Below the pieces are notes generated by a model, which ran no database searches, was not told the origin of the DNA, and saw only the letters and a program-made list of their open reading frames with translations. 64,000 bases of DNA from JBDTSW01 sp963797835 (GTDB lineage Bacteria; Actinomycetota; Thermoleophilia; Solirubrobacterales; 70-9): contig CAWCRN010000030.1 in assembly GCA_963797835.1 (NCBI GenBank), positions 1-64,000 of the forward strand, given 5' to 3'. Shown here in pieces: positions 58,214 through 64,000 of the stretch. Within the stretch, counting starts at the first letter, position 1. Each line of letters opens with the position of its first letter. Made by a program: the position numbers and the translations under genes.

Positions 58214-58582
58214 CTACTCCTCGGCGAGGATCTTCTTCCAGCTGTAGCGGGTCAGGGCTTGCGAGATGGCGAACGACTTGTCGCGCAGGTGATCGAACTC
58301 TAGGACCACCGGGTCCGCTTCACCGCAGTCGACGCACGGATGCTCCCTGAAGTATTCGATCAGCAGCTCCGTCTGCCTTCGTCTGGTCTCGCGCTTCCAG
58401 TGAGCGGCTTGGTCGATGTAGCGCTGCTTGTTGGCGAGGTAGTGCTCGCGGTGGTAGGCGGCGCGGCAGGGTCTGCAGTAGTTGTGGCGTTGACCTTTCG
58501 CCCGTCGGCGCCACGCAAATTCAGCGACAGGCTTTGTCTCTCTACATCGACCGCACTGCCGGGACTGTCCCGTGCTCTCCAT
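58214..58582 (-). CDS. HNH-endonuclease-like protein, C-terminally truncated
   Basis: A 122-residue protein. An N-terminal zinc-ribbon-like CGRCRETKPVAEFAWRRRAKGQRHNYCRPCRAAYHREHY is followed by the first half of an HNH motif, EHPCVDCGEADPVVLEFDHLRDKSFAISQALTRYSWKKILAEE. Intact relatives continue with a CxxCH segment completing the beta-beta-alpha metal site; here the stop comes just before it, 10 bp from tRNA-Gly. It is probably catalytically dead or a remnant. ATG 58582 follows a perfect LexA-box-like palindrome by one base. Confidence 0.7.
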   Translation of the reverse strand: MESTGQSRQCGRCRETKPVAEFAWRRRAKGQRHNYCRPCRAAYHREHYLANKQRYIDQAAHWKRETRRRQTELLIEYFREHPCVDCGEADPVVLEFDHLRDKSFAISQALTRYSWKKILAEE

Positions 58583-58583
58583 A

Positions 58584-58597
58584 CGAACATATGTTCG
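58584..58597 (-). promoter_or_regulatory. Perfect LexA (SOS) box-like palindrome before the HNH gene
   Basis: CGAACATATGTTCG is a perfect 14-base palindrome matching the actinobacterial/Gram-positive LexA consensus CGAAC-N4-GTTCG. It ends one base before the HNH start codon. A similar site, one base different, occurs at 55068-55081 before another nuclease-like gene. Confidence 0.68.
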
Positions 58598-58640
58598 CGA
58601 ACCGCTCAGACGGAATCGCTCTAGAATCGGTCGCCAGCGC

Positions 58641-58714
58641 CGGGGCGTGGCGCAGTCTGGTAGCGCACTCGGCTGGGGGCCGAGCGGTCGCTGGTTCAAA
58701 TCCAGTCGCCCCGA
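58641..58714 (+). tRNA. tRNA-Pro (anticodon GGG)
   Basis: A 74-nt tRNA. The acceptor arms are CGGGGCG and CGCCCCG; the anticodon stem CTCGG with loop CTGGGGG gives GGG; the T arm is GCTGGTTCAAATCCAGT. CCA is not encoded. A -10-like TAGAAT is at 58622-58627. It is divergent from the HNH gene, with the LexA-like box between them. Confidence 0.93.
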
Positions 58715-58723
58715 CTCCGCGGG

Positions 58724-58747
58724 AGCCCGCTCGGGAAGCGGGCTTTC
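58724..58747 (+). terminator. Terminator after tRNA-Pro
   Basis: AGCCCGC (58724-58730), seven-base loop and GCGGGCT (58738-58744) followed by TTC, ten bases after tRNA-Pro. The remaining sequence up to the potA stop at 58933 contains no convincing gene. Confidence 0.65.
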
Positions 58748-58932
58748 GGCATCTCAGGGCCCTACGGGGCTGGGGCGAGGCGGACGTCGTGGTACCAGCC
58801 GTGGTACCGAATGCGGGGGGTTCGCTGGCGACAGTCTCGCCGCTCCGCCCCGCGGCTTAGAAATCGAGCGCCGGCGCGCGACCTCGAGCAGGAGTCCTAC
58901 ATGCCCGCGCTCGGCAAGGCGCCGCGCTGAGC

Positions 58933-60072
58933 TCAGCCGGCGGCGACGGTTTCCGGATCCGGCTCCTCGCCCTTGAGGGAAGGCGCATCGTCGATGCCCG
59001 AAGGGAGGACGCGCAGCGCCTCCACGGGTAGGTGGAGCTGCACCGGGATGCCCTGCTGGTAGGGGATTCCGCCGCCGGTGTTCTGAACGAGCGCCTGGAG
59101 CGCTTCCCCGGTGGCGGTCCGGACGATCACCTGGATCGCCGAGCCCACGTAGACGACGCGCTCCACCATGGCCGGGATGCGGTTCGGCCCCGACGGAGAC
59201 CCGTGCTCCTCGAGCTCGATGCGCTCCGGTCGGATGACGATCTTCGCCTCCCCCGTGACGTCGCGGTCCGTTCCGCGCGTCTCGAGCTCGTAGCCGTCCA
59301 GCGCGACGCGGCAGGCGCTCGTGCCGGCACTGACGATGGTGGCCTGCATGAGGTTCGACACGCCGAGGAAGTCGGCGACGAAGAGCGTCTCGGGATCCTC
59401 GTAGACGTCCTGAGGCGCCCCGACCTGCTCGATGTGCCCGCCGTTCATGACCGCGAGGCGGTCGCTCATCGTGAGCGCCTCCTCCTGGTCGTGGGTGACA
59501 TAGAGGAACGTGATGCCGACCTCCTGCTGGAGCGACTTGAGCTCGATCTGGAGGGCCTTGCGGAGCTTCGCATCGAGGGCGCCGAGCGGCTCGTCCAGAA
59601 GGAGCACGGCCGGGTTGAGGACGAGAGCGCGCGCTAAGGCAACGCGCTGCTGCTGCCCGCCCGAGAGCTCGGACGACTTGCGCCTCTCGTACCCCGAAAG
59701 CTGGACGAGCTCAAGCGCCTCGCCGACGCGCTCGCGGATCTCGGCTTTCGGCCGCTTCGCCTCCTTCAGCCCGAAGGCGATGTTGTCGTAGACGTTCAGG
59801 TGCGGGAAGAGCGCGTAGTTCTGGAACACGGTGTTGACGTTGCGGTGGTGAGGCGGTGTGTAGGCAACGTCTGTGCCGTCCAGCAGGATCTCACCGGAAG
59901 TGGGTTGCTCGAAGCCGGCGATCATTCGCAGAGTGGTCGTCTTCCCGCAGCCGGAAGGCCCGAGGAGCGAGAAGAACTCACCACCCGGGATGTGGAGATC
60001 GATGCCGTCCACCGCGGTCAACTCGGCGAACTGCTTGGTCAGCTTGCTCAATTCGATTTCGCCGTGTGCCAT
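58933..60072 (-). CDS. potA: Polyamine-type ABC transporter ATP-binding protein
   Basis: A 379-residue ABC ATPase of the spermidine/putrescine (PotA) type. Walker A is GPSGCGKTTT, the signature LSGGQQQR and Walker B VLLLDEPLGALD. The C-terminal TOBE regulatory domain covers ~280-360. It energises uptake by the adjacent PotB and PotC permeases. It is the last gene of the five-gene operon; a gap of 13 bp follows potC. Confidence 0.93.
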   Translation of the reverse strand: MAHGEIELSKLTKQFAELTAVDGIDLHIPGGEFFSLLGPSGCGKTTTLRMIAGFEQPTSGEILLDGTDVAYTPPHHRNVNTVFQNYALFPHLNVYDNIAFGLKEAKRPKAEIRERVGEALELVQLSGYERRKSSELSGGQQQRVALARALVLNPAVLLLDEPLGALDAKLRKALQIELKSLQQEVGITFLYVTHDQEEALTMSDRLAVMNGGHIEQVGAPQDVYEDPETLFVADFLGVSNLMQATIVSAGTSACRVALDGYELETRGTDRDVTGEAKIVIRPERIELEEHGSPSGPNRIPAMVERVVYVGSAIQVIVRTATGEALQALVQNTGGGIPYQQGIPVQLHLPVEALRVLPSGIDDAPSLKGEEPDPETVAAG

Positions 60073-60085
60073 TGGTCTCCCGAAA

Positions 60086-61018
60086 CTAGGTGAGGTCGAA
60101 GGCGCGGCCGAAGTCCTCCGCCGCTTTGCCCGCCCGACGCTCGCCGCGCGTGAAGAAGCGCCAGGTGAGGAAGCCAGCCGTGACGATGAGGAGGGTTGAC
60201 ACCATCATGATCGTTGCGATCGCGTTCACGGACGGTAACGGCGCGGCGCGCGTCGCTGCGTAGATCTGGACCGGGACGGTGTCCGTGGGTCCGCCGCTTG
60301 ACAGCCACTGGCTGATGACGAAGTCGTCGGCCGAGACGGCGAACACCACGGCGGCCGAAGCGACGATCGCCGGGGTGAGCAAGGGCAGGAGGACGCGCGT
60401 CAGCGCGCGGAACGGCGAAGCCCCGAGGTCGGCGGCGGCCTCCTCGTACTGCCTGCCGATCGAGAACAGCCGAGCGCGCACAATCACGACCACGAAGGAG
60501 ATCGAGAAGGTCACGTGGCCGAGGATCTGGGCGGTGGTTCCCGTGTCAATGAATGTGAAGACGTGGCTGAAGACGAGGAGGAGCGACACTCCCATCACGA
60601 TCTCGGGCGTGACCAACGGAAAAAGCATGATGAAGTTGGACGTGCCGGAGCCGCGACCGCGCCAGCGGGCGAGACCGAGGGCCAGCAAGACCCCGATCGG
60701 GACAGCGATGAGAACGTCCGCTATCGCCAGCTTGAAGCTCTGAACAAGAGCATGCGAAAGGGTCGGGTCATGCCAGACCGAGTCCACTGGATCCCCCCAG
60801 TACCAACGGTCCGAGAAGGAGTCCCAGACCGTGCGCGAGCGGGTCGCATTGAAGGAGAACTGCACCGCGATCAGCACCGGCACGATCGACCACAGGATGT
60901 AGGCCCAGGTGAAGACCCTCAGGAAGCGCGGCTTTCCCCATGGGTTGCGGAACCAGCCGCGCAAGCGGGTCAAGGTCGAGGGCTGCGGCCTCGCTCGCGG
61001 CTCGGCAACGGCCGTCAC
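60086..61018 (-). CDS. potC: Polyamine-type ABC transporter permease
   Basis: A 310-residue permease with six hydrophobic helices. The conserved cytoplasmic EAA-like loop that contacts the ATPase reads EEAAADLGASPFRALTRVLLPLLTPAI. It belongs to the PotC subfamily of binding-protein-dependent permeases. Its start overlaps the potB stop by 4 bp. Confidence 0.92.
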   Translation of the reverse strand: MTAVAEPRARPQPSTLTRLRGWFRNPWGKPRFLRVFTWAYILWSIVPVLIAVQFSFNATRSRTVWDSFSDRWYWGDPVDSVWHDPTLSHALVQSFKLAIADVLIAVPIGVLLALGLARWRGRGSGTSNFIMLFPLVTPEIVMGVSLLLVFSHVFTFIDTGTTAQILGHVTFSISFVVVIVRARLFSIGRQYEEAAADLGASPFRALTRVLLPLLTPAIVASAAVVFAVSADDFVISQWLSSGGPTDTVPVQIYAATRAAPLPSVNAIATIMMVSTLLIVTAGFLTWRFFTRGERRAGKAAEDFGRAFDLT

Positions 61019-61917
61019 AGCGCCCCCACCGTCCCGGCCTCGCGTTGGGCGCGATGGATGCTCCGCAGGTAGTAGAGCATGAGGATCGTCAGGAAGGCGG
61101 CAAGTACGATCGTGAGCGCGGCGCCGATCGTGGGCTGCGGCCCGCCGTGGAAGTAGAGGTCGATCTGGTTGCCGATCATCGAGGTGCTCGGCGCGCCGGA
61201 GACGATGTTCGGCGTGTAGTAGTCGCCGAACATCGGCAGCGTGATGAGGACGGCGCCGCCGAGAATGCCGATCTTCGAGAGCGGGAGCGTCACCCTGCGA
61301 AACGCGGACCAGGGGCTCGCACCGAGATCACGTGCCGCTTCGAGGTGGCTGCGGTCGATGCGGTCGAGGGAGGCGAAGAGCGGCAGGATCAGGTACGGGA
61401 TGTAGCCGTAGACGAGGGCGAAGATGACGGTCGAGGCGCTCCCGCCGAGCCAGTCCCGCGGCTCGCTGAGCACGTGGGTGAACATCAGGAACTCGTTCAC
61501 CCAGCCGTCCTCCTGCAGCAGATTCACCCAGGCGAGCATCCGCATCATGTAGCTGATCCAGAGGGGCAGGATGATCAGGATGAGAATGAGGGCTTTCCAC
61601 CGCCCCGCGTGCCGGGCCGTGAAGTAGGCGACCGGATACCCGATCAGCAGGCAGAGGACCAGGGCGATGACGACGTAAACGATCGTCCTGACCCCGACGT
61701 CGAACCAGATTCCTCCCGGCGCGAGGCGGCCGAGGACCTCGCTGAGCCAGCCGACGTTCCACTCGAGCGGGTTCCAGATCGGGACCGGCTGGAAGAGGAT
61801 CGGGTCGACCGTTCCCAGCGCGACCGCGAGGACCGCATAGAACGGAACGACGAAGAGGAGAACGAGCCAGAGAACGCCCGGGAACGCAAAGCTGGGCCAC
61901 AACCAGCGCCGGTACAC
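61015..61917 (-). CDS. potB: Polyamine-type ABC transporter permease
   Basis: A 300-residue permease with six hydrophobic helices and the EAA-like loop LEAARDLGASPWSAFRRVTLPLSKIGI. It forms the heterodimeric membrane channel with PotC. The gene lies 29 bp after potD. Confidence 0.92.
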   Translation of the reverse strand: MYRRWLWPSFAFPGVLWLVLLFVVPFYAVLAVALGTVDPILFQPVPIWNPLEWNVGWLSEVLGRLAPGGIWFDVGVRTIVYVVIALVLCLLIGYPVAYFTARHAGRWKALILILIILPLWISYMMRMLAWVNLLQEDGWVNEFLMFTHVLSEPRDWLGGSASTVIFALVYGYIPYLILPLFASLDRIDRSHLEAARDLGASPWSAFRRVTLPLSKIGILGGAVLITLPMFGDYYTPNIVSGAPSTSMIGNQIDLYFHGGPQPTIGAALTIVLAAFLTILMLYYLRSIHRAQREAGTVGAL

Positions 61918-61946
61918 GACGCCCTACCGCTCGTGCCCCGGACCCG

Positions 61947-63233
61947 TCAACTCCCTCCTCCGGCGAGGAAGTTCGAGTATCCGTCCTGCCACAGCTGCTG
62001 TCCCTGAGACGTGAGGGTCCCATACTGGAGCGAGTCCGTTCCGAGTTCCTCGTTCGTCAGGACGCTGTTCTCCAGGTGCTCGGGCACGACTCCCTTCTGC
62101 ACCAGGGTGCCCGGGTCGATCTCGTTCAGCGGCGGCTGATACCCGTTGAAGTCGACGAAGTTCTCATAGGCGACGCCGTTGTCGAGCAGGTAGTTGAGGA
62201 AGAGATGCGAGAGCACCGGCTTCTCCGTCGTCGAGCAGATCGCGAAGCAGTCGTTCTGGACAGGCACCTTTCCGTGCGGCGCTTTCCAATATGCAAGCGC
62301 CGAGGCCGGGGTGTCCTTCGGGAGGTAGTAGATGTAGCCCGCGATCATGTCCCCCGACCACGCCTGGTGGAGCCAACTCGACCCCTCCGGGACCGTCTGG
62401 TACTGGAGGTCGTCCACCTTGACGTTGCAGATGTCGTAGAGCTCCTGGAGATCGGACACTGCCTGGTCCACGAGCTCGGGATCCTCGGTGTTGATGTCCG
62501 TGATCCCCTTGCGCAGGAGCGCCATGCCGATCGTCTCCCGGTTCTCGGAGAGGAGCCCCACCTTACCCTTGTACGCCTCGGACTCCCAGAAGATGTCCCA
62601 CGGCTGGTCCATGCCAGCGATGTCCTCCGTGATCTTGTCCGTCCGCCATGCGATGCCGGTGGCGTAGCAGGTGTAGGGAACGGTGTAGCGTGACTCGCCG
62701 TCGTAGAACGGGTCGACGAGCTGCGGCCAGATGTTCTTCTGGAGGTTCGGGATGTAGTCGAGGTTGAGCGGCTTGATCAGCTCGCCGGCGACGCCGATAT
62801 CGAGCGTGTCCGGCGTGATCTCCATCACGTCGGGCGTGACCCCTCCGGAGGCAAGCCGCTGGAGTCCGGAGTTGATGTTGTCGAACGGCGTGACCTGGAC
62901 TTCGACGCCGTACTTGTCCCCGAACTCCGCGAGGAGCTTCTTGTAGAAGTAGGCGGGATAGTTGAAGACGGTGAACGTGCCGCCTGTCTCCGGCTCGAGC
63001 CCCGACTCGATGGGATCCTCCCAACGCGGCAGGGTCACGCGCTTGTCGGGCCTCGCGAGTGGCAGGCCTCCCGGCCCGGCGAGCTCGTCGCCGTTGTCGG
63101 TGCTGTCCGTCGTGTTGCCGCAGGCGGCGAGCAGGCCGCCAGCACCGTAGAAGGCCCCGGCGGCACCTGCGCTTCGTAGCAGGAAACTACGCCTGCTCAG
63201 GGAGTTCGGCCGTTCCTTCGGGTGGTGCGTCAT
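61947..63233 (-). CDS. potD: Polyamine-type substrate-binding lipoprotein, Tat-exported
   Basis: A 428-residue extracellular binding protein of the PotD/PotF type. The N-terminus SLSRRSFLLRSAGAAGAFYGAGGLLAACGN combines a twin-arginine signal with lipobox LAAC, so it is exported folded and lipid-anchored. The mature part has FTVFNYPAYFYKKLLAEFGDKYGVEVQVT, YTVPYTCYATGIAWRTDKI and WSGDMIAGYIYYLPKD. The exact ligand is not established. Its ATG overlaps the TetR stop. Confidence 0.9.
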   Translation of the reverse strand: MTHHPKERPNSLSRRSFLLRSAGAAGAFYGAGGLLAACGNTTDSTDNGDELAGPGGLPLARPDKRVTLPRWEDPIESGLEPETGGTFTVFNYPAYFYKKLLAEFGDKYGVEVQVTPFDNINSGLQRLASGGVTPDVMEITPDTLDIGVAGELIKPLNLDYIPNLQKNIWPQLVDPFYDGESRYTVPYTCYATGIAWRTDKITEDIAGMDQPWDIFWESEAYKGKVGLLSENRETIGMALLRKGITDINTEDPELVDQAVSDLQELYDICNVKVDDLQYQTVPEGSSWLHQAWSGDMIAGYIYYLPKDTPASALAYWKAPHGKVPVQNDCFAICSTTEKPVLSHLFLNYLLDNGVAYENFVDFNGYQPPLNEIDPGTLVQKGVVPEHLENSVLTNEELGTDSLQYGTLTSQGQQLWQDGYSNFLAGGGS

Positions 63234-63928
63234 TCGAGTCCTTTCGTGAGTTCGGTATCCGCGAGGCGGGGAACGGCCTCACGGACGGCGTATTTTGTTC
63301 CCCCCGATCCATCCCCCGCCGCGGTCTCGTAGGCCGCCGCCCCCAACTCACAGTCGAGGAGCGATTCGGCCATCTCGAGCGCACAGCGAAGCATTCGCTT
63401 GCGAGATACATCGGGGTCGTGCAGCGTGGCCTGGACGGCGAGCCCGTCGAGGAGCGAGCCGAGCAGCAGAGCCACCTCGTCGGCATCGGCGTCACCGAAC
63501 TCACCGGCCCCCTGCCCGGCACGGATCACGGCCGCGATCTCCTCGCGGAAGCGGTTGTCCAGTCGCTGACGAGCTTGTCGCGACGCGGGATCACGAAGTG
63601 CGCGGACCCAAAGCTCGATCCACAGCGTCCAGTCGTACTCCTCGGCTGAAGCCTCGATCATGAACCGCAACTGGTCGCGCGGGCGCTCCAACAGGTGAAT
63701 GCGCTCGCGCATCTCGACGTAGAAGCGCTCCTCGTCGACCGTCAGCGCCTCGGCGAGCAACTCGTCCTTCGAACGAAACCAATAGAGCACCGCCGGTGGG
63801 CTGGTGCCCGCTCGTTCGGCGACGTCCGCGATCCGCGTCGACGCAAGGCCGCGTTCGACGATCACGTCTGCTGCGGCCCTGAGCAGCTGCGGCCTACGGA
63901 TATGGTCGATATGCCGACCCGGGCTCAC
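63230..63928 (-). CDS. TetR-family regulator of the polyamine-type transporter operon
   Basis: A TetR regulator of 232 residues from GTG 63928 (245 from TTG 63967). The N-terminal helix-turn-helix is IRRPQLLRAAADVIVERGLASTRIADVAERAGTSPPAVLYWFRSKDELLAEAL. The C-terminal ligand domain is helical (RDQLRFMIEASAEEYDWTLWIELWVRALRD). It is the first gene of the operon and translationally coupled to potD, so self-regulation in response to the transported compound is likely. The similarity to BetI-type regulators is only general. Confidence 0.88.
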   Translation of the reverse strand: MSPGRHIDHIRRPQLLRAAADVIVERGLASTRIADVAERAGTSPPAVLYWFRSKDELLAEALTVDEERFYVEMRERIHLLERPRDQLRFMIEASAEEYDWTLWIELWVRALRDPASRQARQRLDNRFREEIAAVIRAGQGAGEFGDADADEVALLLGSLLDGLAVQATLHDPDVSRKRMLRCALEMAESLLDCELGAAAYETAAGDGSGGTKYAVREAVPRLADTELTKGLE

Positions 63929-64000
63929 ACCGGTCTCTCCTCGCCCGAACGCTGAATGGCGGTTCAAACTATCACCGCTCGGGCTGAGATGCGAGCAAGC

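Noticed and set aside
58774..58810. GTGGTACCAGCCGTGGTACCG direct repeat as a regulatory site
   Set aside because: It is a short tandem repetition in a gene-free 200-bp stretch with no promoter or neighbouring start in the right position.

Overview
The window is about 70% GC, with dense, often overlapping genes, many GTG starts and several TTG starts. Several protein families seen here are typical of Actinobacteria of the class Thermoleophilia (Solirubrobacterales or Gaiellales). These include SnoaL-like proteins beginning MSQENVE, an exported protein beginning with SYANVVATGSLFVALGG, a complete F420 gene set with a fused FbiC, and an actinobacterial-type LexA box. The placement is an inference from family content, not from a marker gene.

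Layout. 0-12.8 kb: ethylmalonyl-CoA mutase (frameshifted), ClpS, a LysR regulator, a sulfatase broken by frameshifts, an MBL hydrolase, crotonyl-CoA carboxylase/reductase, a coiled-coil protein with a PD-(D/E)XK-like core, and YgfZ. 12.8-15.9 kb: a metal operon of multicopper oxidase, ZIP transporter and DtxR-type regulator behind a perfect palindrome. 16.2-28.4 kb: an NMT1/THI5-like binding protein, pyrophosphatase, aquaporin, FbiC, then the overlapping npdG-cofD-cofC-cofE operon, and an SDR/thioesterase/HMG-CoA lyase group. 28.4-38.9 kb: an unusual A-T-TE synthetase, 3-hydroxybutyryl-CoA dehydrogenase, a DivIVA-like protein, an acyl-CoA carboxylase beta subunit, a methylthioadenosine salvage pair, a PucR-type regulator and a desaturase. 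38.9-44.8 kb: two mutually truncated exported-protein genes, a beta-helix protein, acetoacetyl-CoA synthetase and an M28 peptidase.

44.8-58.7 kb is the accessory part. Five tRNA genes are scattered through it. An SRAP gene sits 5 bp behind tRNA-Leu(CAA). Between 45.6 and 54.1 kb there are recurring attachment-site-like sequences, a four-gene operon of small proteins, three SnoaL-like genes with a conserved leaderless promoter, and a transporter/regulator block. Two nuclease-like genes with LexA-box-like palindromes at their starts end against the 3' ends of tRNA-Leu(TAG) and tRNA-Gly(TCC). Three CAP-domain proteins and a class A beta-lactamase-fold hydrolase lie between them. 58.9-64 kb is a polyamine-type ABC operon (TetR, PotD, PotB, PotC, PotA).

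Metabolic reading: acetoacetyl-CoA synthetase, 3-hydroxybutyryl-CoA dehydrogenase, Ccr, Ecm and an acyl-CoA carboxylase beta subunit together suggest C2/C4 acyl-CoA assimilation through the ethylmalonyl-CoA pathway. F420 biosynthesis and its NADP reductase are encoded.

Quality warning: at least fifteen apparent single-base frameshifts interrupt conserved genes between about 1 and 43 kb, several at short G/C runs. I found none from 43.5 to 64 kb. Most are probably uncorrected sequence errors; broken genes below are annotated over the full span.
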